A DNA stretch of 64,000 nt from Lentibacter sp. XHP0401 (GCF_025751535.1 NZ_JAOWLC010000014.1:1-64000); one strand, 5' to 3'; shown: positions 8,849 through 19,800, numbered from the stretch's first letter. Numbers and translations: made by a program. Notes: generated from the sequence alone by a model not told the origin.

Positions 8849-9142
8849 CGTTGATCTTCACGAAAATTTCGCCCAGGTGCCACTGAATGTGCCCGAAACT
8901 TCTGGGCACGCCTTTTTCGTATTTCCCCAGCAAAAATTGGGCCAAACCGGTTCCACCAGAAACGGATAGTTTCGTGGCTGACGTCGATGCCCCGCTCATG
9001 CAGCAGATCCTCAACGTTCCGAAGCGACAACGGAAACCTAACATAGAGCATGACCGCAAGGCGGATGATCTCAGGACTGGTTTTGAAATAACTAAAAGGG
9101 GAGCCCCTGCCCGGCTCAAGCCAGCTTGCTATGACAGGGCCC
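8849..9142 (-). pseudogene. IS6-family transposase fragment, frameshifted
   Basis: The minus strand reads the N-terminal part of an IS6-family transposase: FSYFKTSPEIIRLAVMLYVR, LRNVEDLLHERGIDVSHET and FWWNRFGPIFAGEIRKRRAQK. The frame then shifts, and the catalytic entry motif appears in another frame as QWHLGEIFVKING with the catalytic Asp replaced by Gly. The element is cut there. Its outer end, GGGCCCTGTCA on the minus strand ending at 9142, resembles the ends of the IS6 copy at 35741-36598. It abuts the stop codon of the CHAT gene. Confidence 0.82.
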
Positions 9143-9143
9143 C

Positions 9144-12119
9144 CTAACCGCCGGCAACCACGAAGGGACCCCAAGCAGAAGGGTGCGCCCACTTTGGGTT
9201 TTGAGGCTTGTCGATCATGGACAGCATCGACGTGCGCAATGCCTGGGCACCTGCGGTGCTAGGCGGCGTTTCTTCAGGAAAAGAAGTCAGTGCCGCAAAC
9301 ATTGACGTCGTCAACGCCACAGTCGCATCGGATTGCACTGGCCAATGAGATACCAGAAGCCGCCTCGCTCCGGCGTAAAAGAACGCACGGGCCAGGCCGG
9401 ACAGACCTTCGGTGCTGTCAGCCGTAGGGCCCGACGCAGTGTTGCAGGCCGACAGGATGACCCAGTCCGCATTCAAAGAAAAGGTCGCAATCTCGCTGGC
9501 GCGTAGCAATCCGTCCGTACCGTCTGTACCGGGGGTCAAGGCAAGTGCGGGTTCGCCCAATTCGCTAGCTTCTCCGCCCAGAAGGCCATGCGTGGCGAAG
9601 GCGAGCACCTTTGCCTCAGCGGGACTGGCCTGCCTTAGCCCCTCCTTTGTGGCGTCTTGGCCGAGTAATAGCCGCCCCGCCCCCGCCGCGATGCTGGTGG
9701 ACAGCCGTTCTAATTCCTCTTCCGTTTCAGGAAGAGGCGCGAGCTGGACCCCTTGAGCACTGGCGTCAAATTCCGGGTTTCCAAGCCCGAGAAATGCCAG
9801 GCTGCCCAAGCTTTGGACAACATCCTTGCGAAGGTTTTTCAGGCTTGACGCGGCGGGGAGCGTTGCAAAAGCGTAGTCGCGTATGGCCCAGGGAACTGTG
9901 CCGTTCAGACCGCCGGGAATGTCCTTCGCCGCCGCGCTCACCAGCACGCCAAAGGGCAACGTCTGGAGGGCATCATCCGGAGAGATCAGCACGACGCCCC
10001 CTTTCGGAAGGTGACCCGCAAGGGGGGCCAATGTAACCGAGTATAGGGCATGCGCCAGATCCAGATCGTAGGTCTCTTTCTCATTCGTCTGGCCGAGAGG
10101 CATCGCGCCTCGGACTATCCGAGCCGGGTTTAGCCCTTGGCGGAGCCGATCCACCGCATCGCGGAGCCACGGTCGGCTGACATCGCTGCGGTGCCAGATG
10201 ACATGCTCCGGCGTGACCGCAAAGACATGCAGCCCGGCCCCCGTTGTCAGGTAGAGAACAAGAGCTTCATCCGGCTCCAGCAGGTCGCGCGCAAGAGTCA
10301 TCGTCAGCGGCGTCAGTGCGGCTTGTGATGCGAAACCGGGATGGCGGGTTGCCAACTGCCTCTCGATCTCGTCCAGCTTTTTGTCCAATCGCGACACTTC
10401 GGCCTGTCCGGAAACGCCTTGAGCCGCGGCCAGGCTTCGGGCGGCGATCAATGTGTCCCGCTGGCGCAGGAGGATGGCAAGGGCGTCATCCCCCGTGGCG
10501 AGCCTCTCGGTCATTACGGCGATGGCCTGGCCGGCTTCGGAGTGACGCACGGTCTGAATTTGCCGGAAGACATTTTGCAGCAGACCGGGGTGGGTGCCGC
10601 CCTGACTGAGGCCGACATAGCCCTCGCCTGTCGGCCCCTCCCATGGAAACACGAACGGGCCGGTTTGCCTGCATAGAAGATCATCGCCTTCGCAGGGGCC
10701 CCAGGGCGGGTTCTGCCGCAAGGTTTCGTAACCGGCATCTATTGCCTGCTCCATCACCGCGGAATATCGGACGATCTGACGTTTCAGCGTCTGCGACTGC
10801 CGCGCGGGAATGCTGGTCAGGAAATGCGCCGCCACCTCGAAGGCTTGATCGGCCATTTGCGCCCTCATCTGGTACTCGGAGTACACGCCGTTCTCGTCCA
10901 ATCCGACCCGCCCCAACCCGGCAAGGGCACGGGCCAGCGTATCGGCGCGGACATTGAACTGCATGCGAATGGCGTTGTATTCCGCCCGCGCGGCCTCATT
11001 ATGGCCGCCGCGCTCGAAATGCTCTGCAAGCAACAGGCGAATGTCGAAGATCAACCGCTGGAGCTGATTGTCCTGCGGAAAGCCGTCCGACGACAGAATC
11101 GACAGATCGACATCTCCGGGTGCCAACGTCTCGGCTGTATCGGGCAGGCCCTCAAGATAATCAAAACCGACAAGCATCATTTGCAGCGCGGTTTCCATAG
11201 CAAGATATGTCGGCGTGTTGCTCTGCCCCTCGGGCGGGGCCAGATATTGCATAGAAGATGTCATGAGATCTATCGCAGTTTCGGTATCCGTGGTTTCGGG
11301 ATCCAGCCTGTGCAGAAACTGCATCAGGCTTCGGTGCTCCTTGCTGATGTTTGCAAGTGCCAGCGCATCCTCGGCTAGGGTGCGAGCGCGGGCGCGATTG
11401 CCTAGACGCCAGTCGATCATCGCCGCCATCGACAGCGCGGCGGGGCGCACGCTGGGGGCACTGATTGCGAGAGAAAGCAAACCCTCGCGGGCCTCCAGAA
11501 CACGCCCCATGGCTTCCAGCACGCGCAGTCGCATTAGTCGGCCCTGAGGAAAGGGGGCGCCCATCAATCGTTCAAGCTCGGCCAATGCCTCTTCCAAGGG
11601 GGTCAGGTTCTTCTTTTCCGTCAGGATGAAGGCGGCGCGGCTTGAGGCATAGGCGGACAAAAGTCGCATCTGTTGAACGGTCTGGTCGGAAAAACGGTCG
11701 CTCCAACTGTCTTGGATCATATAGTTAGCGGCGCTTCGATAGCTGCCAGCAGCCATTTGGAACAGGCCAAGGTCGATAAGGATATTGCCGCGCAGGTTGG
11801 CCATTTCTGGCAGGCGCTTCGTCAGAAATGGCGTGCGCGTGCCAGCCTGATCCATAGTTACCAAAGCGGCGTTCCGATTTTCGGCGCCATATTCAAAAGC
11901 AGCCTTGTAGAAATAGAGATCCGATAGCAGGAACGGATCGTAAAGGCCGTCACGATCGTAAAGCGCAATCGCCTGTTCAAGGCTTTGTGCAGCTTCCGCA
12001 AAATCCTTGGCTTGGGATTGTTCCATGGCACGCATACTCAGATCGCGCATGGTCTCCTGCGCGACCGCAGGGTAGGCCAATAGAAGGAGCAGAAGGTAGT
12101 GTGCGTATCTGCGGATCAT
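9144..12119 (-). CDS. Exported CHAT-domain protein with helical-repeat N-terminus
   Basis: 991 aa. An N-terminal signal peptide (HYLLLLLLAYPAVAQE) indicates export to the periplasm. Residues about 25-600 are helical TPR-like repeats. The C-terminal third is a CHAT domain, a caspase-related clan CD peptidase fold, with the dyad His844 (AFATHG) and Cys892 (VILSACNTA), and the terminal WGPFVVAGG typical of CHAT ends. TPR-CHAT proteins are proteases, most of them known from the cytoplasm. It follows the caspase gene by 10 bp on the same strand, so the two form an operon. An IS6 fragment abuts the stop codon. The substrate is unknown. Confidence 0.88.
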   Translation of the reverse strand: MIRRYAHYLLLLLLAYPAVAQETMRDLSMRAMEQSQAKDFAEAAQSLEQAIALYDRDGLYDPFLLSDLYFYKAAFEYGAENRNAALVTMDQAGTRTPFLTKRLPEMANLRGNILIDLGLFQMAAGSYRSAANYMIQDSWSDRFSDQTVQQMRLLSAYASSRAAFILTEKKNLTPLEEALAELERLMGAPFPQGRLMRLRVLEAMGRVLEAREGLLSLAISAPSVRPAALSMAAMIDWRLGNRARARTLAEDALALANISKEHRSLMQFLHRLDPETTDTETAIDLMTSSMQYLAPPEGQSNTPTYLAMETALQMMLVGFDYLEGLPDTAETLAPGDVDLSILSSDGFPQDNQLQRLIFDIRLLLAEHFERGGHNEAARAEYNAIRMQFNVRADTLARALAGLGRVGLDENGVYSEYQMRAQMADQAFEVAAHFLTSIPARQSQTLKRQIVRYSAVMEQAIDAGYETLRQNPPWGPCEGDDLLCRQTGPFVFPWEGPTGEGYVGLSQGGTHPGLLQNVFRQIQTVRHSEAGQAIAVMTERLATGDDALAILLRQRDTLIAARSLAAAQGVSGQAEVSRLDKKLDEIERQLATRHPGFASQAALTPLTMTLARDLLEPDEALVLYLTTGAGLHVFAVTPEHVIWHRSDVSRPWLRDAVDRLRQGLNPARIVRGAMPLGQTNEKETYDLDLAHALYSVTLAPLAGHLPKGGVVLISPDDALQTLPFGVLVSAAAKDIPGGLNGTVPWAIRDYAFATLPAASSLKNLRKDVVQSLGSLAFLGLGNPEFDASAQGVQLAPLPETEEELERLSTSIAAGAGRLLLGQDATKEGLRQASPAEAKVLAFATHGLLGGEASELGEPALALTPGTDGTDGLLRASEIATFSLNADWVILSACNTASGPTADSTEGLSGLARAFFYAGARRLLVSHWPVQSDATVALTTSMFAALTSFPEETPPSTAGAQALRTSMLSMIDKPQNPKWAHPSAWGPFVVAGG

Positions 12120-12129
12120 GCAGTGTCCT

Positions 12130-14313
12130 CTAGTCCAGCAGACCGGCTTCGCGAAAGACTTCGGCGCGCGGCAACACCCGCCAACGATAGCTTTGCACCC
12201 AGACGTTTGGCTCGCTCACACCGGCAGAGAACAGACCCATGGCACCACGTGTCGCTCCAGTACGCGATAAGTCCCGTAACATCTCGCGGGCCACGGCCCC
12301 CCGCGCATCGCGCGTCTCGCCGGCGCAATTCTCGACCAACCCTTGCAGGTTAAGCGCTTCGCCGTTTTCCTCAAGCTCGCTCACGAGGAAATAGAGGCGC
12401 TCATGGCCGGCCGAATACGCATTGCCCGGACAATCCGAGCACATCTGCATCATGGCACCGACCTCGCGCGCAGCTTTGGCACCTTCGACCAATTCATAGT
12501 TCACATGGACGCAATATTGCGCGTCGATGTGGATGCGGTTCACGTCCCGTTGTCCGGCCTCCTCGTTTTGCGCTGTAAAGCGCAGCACGTCGCATTGTTT
12601 CAGGTCACCGGAGGGAGCCATCGATGAAAAGGCGTCCGTTGAGCGGGCTTGCATGGCGGCTTGTCCAACAGGACCACATTCAGCTTCCACATCCATCGTC
12701 TGACCAGGAGGGATCAACTGCGCGGGCGTGCTTGGGAAAACCTGCACATCCAGCGCCACAGGAATAGGGGCTGCGATCGCTCCACCGCCATCCAAAAGAT
12801 CGAGCGTCTTGGCCAGTTGCTCGGCGCGCAGAATGCGCCGCACCGCCTCGCTGAGAGGTCTTGGGTTAGCTTCTGGCTTTGCCACCTTATGCCCGACCGG
12901 CTCTGAGCCAATGGCAGTGGCGGGGCCGAACCAGAGACCGCCATCGCGCAGGACCACTTGCACATCATAGGCTGTGCCGGAGATATCGGCTACGATACCA
13001 AGCTGGTCTGCATTGGCGGTCACGGCATCGGCAAACAGGGTCGAAAGCTTTGCAGCCTGCGGCAAGGTCGCGCCGGTCTCGAAATTCAAGACAGGCGAAA
13101 AAGTGATACGTCGATCGATAGGGTGCAATTCGACTTGTGCAAATCTTGCCGTCTTCGGGATTGTGCCGATGGCAGGGCAAAGCGCATCTGCTTTGGGCAG
13201 GCAGTTGGCGTCGACCATGCGGATAAAAGCATCGCGGGCATCCGCTTCTTCAACTTGAGCATAGCCGATTACTTCGTCCGGGGCGGCCGAGATATCCTCG
13301 ACAAGGGCGAGCATCGTGCCAGCCTGCAGGCCATGGACAAGCCCGGCTTTGACCTTGTCAAATTCGGTCAGATAGCGCGGGATACGGGTGCTACCTTTGC
13401 CGCCAAACACCGGCGCATCAATCAATGTGCCTTCCCACAAAGGGGTCTGAATCGCGCTGGCGCCAAAGCTGGTGTTGCGGTTCATATCGCTCAGGACCGC
13501 TTGGAAAAGCTGCCGATAGGTAAGGGCCAAGCCGCTATCCAACCGTGCCGCGAGTGTGGAGGTGAAAAGACCATACCACTGCGGATCTTGCCCTCCGCGC
13601 GACAAGTCGCCTTCGCGGGCGACATCGTTGGACCGCGTCGCATAAAAGGCAAGGTAGCTTCCTGCGTCCGCAGGCAGGGGGGGAGCGGCTTCGGTCACGC
13701 CCGCCTGCGGTTTCGCAGCGCGGATATCGATATTAAGCGCTGCCGGGTTAACTTGCCGCTCCGCAGTCAGGCCGCCGCTGCGCATTCCGCTGCCGGAGTG
13801 GCAGCTGTCCATCACCAACCAGACGTCAGCGCCCTTGGCGCGAATGCCGGCCACGAGCGCGCCGATCCGGTCGTCTGTCAGCGCATTCGGGATGATTTGA
13901 GTGCCCGGCTCCGCGACCCGCACGTCAGAAGGTAGGAAGACCTCATCCAACCCATCGGTCTCATCCCCTTCCAGATCCAATTGCCGGGTGCCGTGGCCGC
14001 TGAGGTGAATATAGACGAGATCCCCTTTTGTGGCGCGGGAGGTGACCTCGGCAAAGCCCGCTTCGATCCCTTCCAGCGTAGGCAGGCTGGCACCTTCGAC
14101 ATCACTTGCCACGATTACAATATCTTCGGCCCCGCGTTTTTGCAGCGTGTCACGGATTAGGCGCACATCGTTTCCGGGCCCTTGAAGATCAGAAATTTTG
14201 GCAGCCTCATCATAGTCGGAGACGCCAACGAGCAACGCGCGAATGTCCGCGCTGGCGGTCGTTGCACCCCAGAGAATGAAACAAACCGCTGCGCTGAAAT
14301 ACCTAAAAGACAT
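12130..14313 (-). CDS. Exported caspase-family (C14) peptidase
   Basis: 727 aa from the ATG at 14313; an upstream ATG at 14343 adds ten residues before the signal peptide and is less likely. A signal peptide (VCFILWGATTASADI) is followed by a caspase/metacaspase p20-like domain at residues about 23-270. It has RALLVGVSDYD, the catalytic His107 in YIHLSGHGTR and Cys171 in VWLVMDSCHSGSG. The remaining 450 residues are of unknown fold, with several Cys pairs (CVHVNYEL, MCSDCPGN) that would suit an oxidising periplasm. It is the first gene of an operon with the CHAT gene and divergent from the hydrolase. Confidence 0.88.
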   Translation of the reverse strand: MSFRYFSAAVCFILWGATTASADIRALLVGVSDYDEAAKISDLQGPGNDVRLIRDTLQKRGAEDIVIVASDVEGASLPTLEGIEAGFAEVTSRATKGDLVYIHLSGHGTRQLDLEGDETDGLDEVFLPSDVRVAEPGTQIIPNALTDDRIGALVAGIRAKGADVWLVMDSCHSGSGMRSGGLTAERQVNPAALNIDIRAAKPQAGVTEAAPPLPADAGSYLAFYATRSNDVAREGDLSRGGQDPQWYGLFTSTLAARLDSGLALTYRQLFQAVLSDMNRNTSFGASAIQTPLWEGTLIDAPVFGGKGSTRIPRYLTEFDKVKAGLVHGLQAGTMLALVEDISAAPDEVIGYAQVEEADARDAFIRMVDANCLPKADALCPAIGTIPKTARFAQVELHPIDRRITFSPVLNFETGATLPQAAKLSTLFADAVTANADQLGIVADISGTAYDVQVVLRDGGLWFGPATAIGSEPVGHKVAKPEANPRPLSEAVRRILRAEQLAKTLDLLDGGGAIAAPIPVALDVQVFPSTPAQLIPPGQTMDVEAECGPVGQAAMQARSTDAFSSMAPSGDLKQCDVLRFTAQNEEAGQRDVNRIHIDAQYCVHVNYELVEGAKAAREVGAMMQMCSDCPGNAYSAGHERLYFLVSELEENGEALNLQGLVENCAGETRDARGAVAREMLRDLSRTGATRGAMGLFSAGVSEPNVWVQSYRWRVLPRAEVFREAGLLD

Positions 14314-14460
14314 CACCTTATCCTGCGCGTTCCATGGTGGCATTTTGCTATTGGGATGAGCCTAACATTAGGATATAAACTCTGTAAACCTACACCTATT
14401 CAAAGCGGGCGATGCCCCTCGTCCGCCATCGGATGCAGCATATTGAAGTTGGATCAGACC
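14314..14460. promoter_or_regulatory. Divergent promoter region with palindrome
   Basis: A 147-bp region between the caspase-CHAT operon and the hydrolase gene. It holds the inverted repeat CCTAA-CA-TTAGG at 14361-14372, followed by an AT-rich stretch. Its central position makes it a candidate operator for coordinated control. No regulator gene is present in the cluster. Confidence 0.4.
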
Positions 14461-16224
14461 ATGCAGACTTTTCTCCAAACGCGCACTCCACTGCTGATGA
14501 TGGCTCTGGGGCTGGCCCTTTGCCTGCAGACACCGGCCTTGGCGCAGACAGCGCCGCTTGATCCTGGATCCATGGCGTTTGAGATGGCATTGATGGAGGC
14601 GCAGGCACCGCAAGACAGGCTGGCCTTAGTCGAGACTGCGATTGCGGCAGTCGAAGCGAGTGCCGAGCCGGATTACCGGATGTATTTCGACCTGAATGAC
14701 CTGCGCCTGGATCTGCTTATTGAACTTGCCCGAACCGCAGAGGCAGCCACTCTGGCAGCCTCTCTTTCGGCCTTTGCTTTGGAAAATTCGGGGCTTTTGA
14801 ATGCTGATCCGATTTTCTACGCCCGCCATGCAGCAGCCCTCTTTGAGGAGGCCGGTAACCAGCGCGTCGCTCTGCAACAGTTGGAGGCGGAGGCGAAACT
14901 GCGTCTGGAGTCGGGCGAGACGGGCGAAAGCTTGGCGCGTGTCTACCGGGATATGCAGCGTTTGGCTGCGGCGCGCGGAGACAGTGGCGGCGCGGCAACC
15001 TACGCGGAGCTTGCTGAAAACGCGACTGACTCGCAAGGGGCGGCTGTCAACAAGCGTGGCGATACGGGCTATTCCGAGGTCGACGTCTTTTACGCCACCG
15101 ACCGGGCGCGTAGTGGGAGCGCTGATCCCAACAAGTTCTATAGTGCAGGACGGGGTGATCTGGAATATGGCACAGTTACGGTCTCCATCCCCAAAACACA
15201 TGAACCGGGTGCGATTGAGCTGCCATCAATTTGGCGGCTGGAATTCGGGGCGACGCCGGCCAAACATGTCATGCTGCGCAGAGTGATCCCTCAGGACAGC
15301 GCAGAATTCTTTGCGTCCATGCAGGAGCGGGTCGCAAAGAGCCCCCGCAAGGAGGCTTTTGTATTCGTGCATGGCTTCAATACCACGTTTGACGCGGCCT
15401 CTCGGCGGGCGGCGCAATTGGCCTACGATATGAATTATAGCGGTGTGCCGATCCTTTACTCTTGGCCCTCGGCGGGGAAGACATTCAGCTATGTGGCGGA
15501 TACCGCCGTGGTGCGTCTCAGCGGTCGCAGGCTGGCGCTGTTCCTTGAGGATTTGCACGCCAACAGCGGCGCGGATACGATTCATATCGTTGCGCATTCC
15601 ATGGGTAACCGTGCGCTGACCGATGCACTCGAGCTTCTCGCGCTTAAGACCCGCGTCGCTGAGGGTGGCGGGCCGATGTTCGGCCAGTTGTTTTTCGCCG
15701 CGCCAGATGTGGACGCAGGACTATTTCAGGAGATGATGAAAACGATCCGCCCGATCGGCGAACGACTGACGCTCTATGCCTCTGACGTGGACTGGGCGCT
15801 TGAGGCATCGCGCAAGCTGCACGGCTATGCGCCGCGCGCGGGCCAAGCCGGCGACAATATTCTGGTCGCCACGGAATTCGACACCGTGGATATGAGTATG
15901 TTAGGCGATGACATGCTGGCGCATACATATTTTGCTAACGACAGCTCTGCAATCACCGATATCGCCTCCCTGATCTGGCGCAGCCCGGATCCCGTCCATC
16001 GCTGTGGTTTGGTCAACCTGCAGGAGCAGGGCAATCCCGAGATCTGGCACTATGAGAAGGGCGCGTGCCAGGTCGGCAAGCTGGTCGCGCTGATCTCGCA
16101 GCTTTGGAACCTCGGGCCCGTGGACGCGCAGGCGATCAAGAGCCAGGTCCGCGCCCTGGTTTCCGATCCAAACGAAGCCGCCGAACTGGAGCGCCGCTTG
16201 GTCGATATGATTGCCACGGAGTGA
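14461..16224 (+). CDS. Exported alpha/beta hydrolase (DUF900-type) with helical N-terminal domain
   Basis: 587 aa. Signal peptide at residues 1-29 (MMALGLALCLQTPALAQ). A TPR-like helical region spans about 35-195. From about 205 onward lies an alpha/beta hydrolase domain of the DUF900 type: VDVFYATDRAR, the oxyanion-side motif VFVHGFNTTF (301-310) and the nucleophile Ser380 in HIVAHSMGNRAL. Esterase, lipase or amidase activity is likely. The ATG at 14461 was chosen because the signal peptide starts there. It lies divergent from the caspase operon and converges on the peptidoglycan-binding protein gene 13 bp away. Confidence 0.85.
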   Translation: MQTFLQTRTPLLMMALGLALCLQTPALAQTAPLDPGSMAFEMALMEAQAPQDRLALVETAIAAVEASAEPDYRMYFDLNDLRLDLLIELARTAEAATLAASLSAFALENSGLLNADPIFYARHAAALFEEAGNQRVALQQLEAEAKLRLESGETGESLARVYRDMQRLAAARGDSGGAATYAELAENATDSQGAAVNKRGDTGYSEVDVFYATDRARSGSADPNKFYSAGRGDLEYGTVTVSIPKTHEPGAIELPSIWRLEFGATPAKHVMLRRVIPQDSAEFFASMQERVAKSPRKEAFVFVHGFNTTFDAASRRAAQLAYDMNYSGVPILYSWPSAGKTFSYVADTAVVRLSGRRLALFLEDLHANSGADTIHIVAHSMGNRALTDALELLALKTRVAEGGGPMFGQLFFAAPDVDAGLFQEMMKTIRPIGERLTLYASDVDWALEASRKLHGYAPRAGQAGDNILVATEFDTVDMSMLGDDMLAHTYFANDSSAITDIASLIWRSPDPVHRCGLVNLQEQGNPEIWHYEKGACQVGKLVALISQLWNLGPVDAQAIKSQVRALVSDPNEAAELERRLVDMIATE

Positions 16225-16237
16225 CAAGACCAAGCGG

Positions 16238-16894
16238 CTAGCAGCCGCCGAATGCCAGAACGCTGTCAGTTGCCAACTGTCGTCGTATCTTTGGTCCGGC
16301 GCGCCCGGTCGCGGATAATCCAGCCTCAGCCTGATACGCAATCAAGGCAGTGCGTGTGCGATCGTCAAAGATAGTGTCTGCGGTTCCGATTAGATACCCG
16401 CCCGAGATCAGGCTTTCTTCCAGACTCTCGACCATGACATTCACATCGCCCGCCTGGAGTTCGATATCGGGGGTCCGATTTTCGATCGCTCGGCATATTT
16501 CCAGATCCACAGGTTTTAGCCTGAAATCTCCTGTCAGCATGATCCCCTCGGCATCGCGGGGCTGCGCCGCCAGAATGCTGTCGAGGCGCATCACTTCGAC
16601 ACGGGAGTTGGAGACGATGCGCAGATCCTCGGCCGTGTGATGCATCTTCATGCCACCTCCGTCACAGCCGAACGAGCATTCAAACGTGTCGTTCTCCAAG
16701 ATCCCACAGCTGGTGAAAAACAGCACTTGAGGAAGGTCAGGAAGGGTGTAGGTGATGTCTCCTCGGGCAGTGACGACCATCTCCTCCACCCCATCTTGCG
16801 GAGCGGGGAGCGCATAGCAATCCGCAACCTGTGCCTGCGCATGGCTTGCCACAAGACAGGCCGCCGCGGTGATGATATGAAACCGTGTGATCAC
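16238..16894 (-). CDS. Exported protein with C-terminal peptidoglycan-binding-like domain
   Basis: 218 aa with a signal peptide (ITAAACLVASHAQAQ). The middle has a Cys-rich segment (SCGILENDTFECSFGCDGGG). The C-terminal 70 residues resemble a PG_binding_1 domain (SGGYLIGTADTIFDDRTRTA, then LIAYQAEAGLSATG), a module that usually anchors enzymes to the cell wall. The start codon overlaps the stop of the large CHAT gene (ATGA), so the two are translationally coupled. It may position the CHAT protein at the murein, which is inference. Confidence 0.78.
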   Translation of the reverse strand: MITRFHIITAAACLVASHAQAQVADCYALPAPQDGVEEMVVTARGDITYTLPDLPQVLFFTSCGILENDTFECSFGCDGGGMKMHHTAEDLRIVSNSRVEVMRLDSILAAQPRDAEGIMLTGDFRLKPVDLEICRAIENRTPDIELQAGDVNVMVESLEESLISGGYLIGTADTIFDDRTRTALIAYQAEAGLSATGRAGPKIRRQLATDSVLAFGGC

Positions 16895-19800
16895 AAACTG
16901 CCCTCCAGCAGGATAAATGCGGCCCAGTACCGGGGATGCGCCCAGCCATTCAGGGCGGCGTCCGTCTGCGGATTGGGGACCGACGCGTCGTCCAAGGCAA
17001 ACCCGCCCCGATCCGGCAGCGTATCGACGTCAATCTCGCCGCGCATCACGGCAAGCTGCGCGCGCTGCAATGCGCCCGCAGTGTCCAGCCCCTGCGCATA
17101 GTGCCGATAGAAGGCAATCATCAAAGCCGCCGTTGCCCCATCAGGAACAGGCAGAACGGAAGCCAGAACCGCCTGCGCACCGCGATCCTGGGCAATCGCG
17201 GCCACGCTTTCCAGTTCGCTGCCATCGGCGTTCACTGTGCCAAAACCCGTCTCACAAGCCGAGAGCGTCAGCAGCGATACCTGTGACAAATCAGCGTCGC
17301 TGCCCAGTCCGGTGCGCAAATCCTGCACGCTCAGGAAATCGCCGTTGCCAAGCAAAAGCGCGCTGTAATCTTCGGTTTTGCCAATTTTGAAATGGGAGGC
17401 AAGGTGCAGCACACCGGTTTGCCGTGGGGCGCCACCTCCGAAATTCAGGGCCTCTATCAATGTGCCTCGGTTGAAGTCCTGATCGAATTTGGCGGTGCCC
17501 GAGATATACCCCTGATCGGCACTATTTTCCTGAACGACGGCTTTCACCTCCGTCTCGACTGAGGGCAGCGCAGGCAGACCATTGAGAGCCTGGGTCGCGC
17601 CAAAGCCTGCAATGATCTCGCTGCGCGGCAAGGCCCCGTTCGGGACTGTGCCGGCGGTGATGTGGGACAGGGTGTAGCGTTCTGCCAGCCATTTGCCGTC
17701 GCTATAGAGTGCGGCGATCGGCAGGTAGCGCAAATGGCGGTCCAGTGACAGGACAAGCCAGTCTACCTCTTCGGCGTTCAGAACCTCCAGAACCTCGGCA
17801 GGCAGAAGCAGGTCAGACAGCCGTTGCCCCATGCTGCGCGGGTCGTGCATGGGCTCGAACACGTCCGTGCGGAAATCGGCAACCATTTGGTCCAGCGCAC
17901 TTTCGGAAAAAGGCGTCTGGTCGATTTTGTCCCATTGCCAGACCTGCTGTCCGGCACCCGTGGACAGCACCAGCCCGAGGCGATCCTCCAGAACCACGTA
18001 TTGAAGGATGGCACTCTTGCGATCGCCTGCGTTCTCCAAATAGCGCAGCATCAGCTTGTCATAGGAAAAATCCGGGGTCTCGCCCTGATCCGCCACATCC
18101 TGAGCCGCGCGGATCACGCGATCCATCCGCTCCCTTATTGCAAGGTCATGCGCTGCCATTGCAGCATTCAAACTGTCCAGCTCAGCGATTTCCGCAGCCG
18201 TTAGGGCGCGCAGCTGGGCAAGGTTTTGGAGCTGCGCCAAGCGCACCGTTTGCGAGGCCTCCGGCAGGGCGATGGTTGTCATCGCATTCAGAAGACTCTG
18301 TTCCGTCTGCGAGAAGGGCAGCAGGTCATAGGCGTCCTGCGTCAGGCTGGGCGCGCGGTTGGCAAACTCAAAGCTTTCGAAATCCTTGAGCATTTCGAGC
18401 ACGCGAGAGGCTTCTTGAGGCCGGTTCTGCGAGATCATCAAATCCGCCAGCCAGCGATAGTGGTTCTCCACCTGCGCGCGGAAACAAAGCTGCATGTTCT
18501 CAGGCAGCGTCGACAACAGGCTTCGGGTCGACTGCAACTGGTTGACCGCACGTTTTGCAATAACCATCGCGGCCTCGCGGGCACCATAGGTAACAAGGCG
18601 CTCGGAGGTTTTGGACAGGGTGCAGACGTTCGCAAGAGCCGCACCCAGCGGCCCGCTTACCGTGCTATTTACTCGGTTCCGCTCCAAATCGGCTGAAAGG
18701 GCGATCAGCTCCAACTCAATGGCCTTGGTGGCATCGCCGCTCGCGGCTTCGAGTGGGGCAAGGGCGCGAGCCCTGACAGAAAGGGCCTGCGAATAGGGCA
18801 TATGGATCACGGCCTCATACCGGCTACGCGCGACGCCAAGGTCCGAAGTGGTGGCGCGCTTGCCGATCTGGCCTCGCAATACGGCAAGCAGATCCCTAGC
18901 TTCGCGGACGCCCTGACGCGACAAAGTCGTCAAAAGCGGCTCCAGCCCCTTGACCTCTTGTCCGTTCTGCGTGGCCCGTGCGACCTGCCGGCGCAGCGGT
19001 CCCAGACTGGCGGAAAGCTCTGCCCGGCGCGCAAGGCGGGCGCGGCGTTCCGCCTCCGCGTAATCGCCATAGAACGCCAATACATCCACGAGTTTCGCCG
19101 AGTAGGCCGTCTGATTTTGCACCGCCCAATAATCGCGCTGCTGCAAGGCATTGCGGCTTTGCTGCACAACCAGACGCAGCTCTGCGTCAGAGATCGCGAC
19201 GAGGTGATCGAACGCCATCGCAATCAGATTCGGGTCATGAAATCCGAGTGCAGCGTCCTTGAGGCCCGTCAGGCAGCTCTCGTCGTTGGCGGCCTCACCG
19301 ATGGGGCAGGTTTCGCGCATTCGCGCCTGTGCCTGCGCGATATCCGGCGCAAAATACCATGGCGCATCTGCCTCTGATGAGGGAGTGCGCAGGAAATCTT
19401 GCTCATATGGATGAGCGGCGAGACCCGGGGACAGCGAAACAAGATCCGACAAGAGGTCGGTGACGCCAAGGGTATCGACGCGGCTGTATTGCGGTGGCTC
19501 CAGGATCCAGGCCTGGCGGCTGCTGTCCGCCACCCGCAGCCACCTGACCGCCTGTGCCAGATCCAGCGCTTGCCCGCTGCTTGCATCGGCATAAAGCGCG
19601 CCAAGCTCAAAGGCGATTTCGCGGTAGCGGTCGCGTCTGAGCTTTCGTTCAACGGCAGTGCGCCCATCGGCATCGGTATCGCTCTCTTGTCCGGTGTCTT
19701 CGGGCACATATCGCAGAGCTTCCTTTGTGATGGTCTTGAGTAGCTGATCGCCGGTCTCGCCATCACTCCAGAAGCCGCTTGGCTCCAGCATCCGGCCATA

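Noticed and set aside
12958-13935. Open frame of 325 codons opposite the caspase gene
   Set aside because: Antisense shadow; the caspase frame has signal peptide and catalytic motifs.
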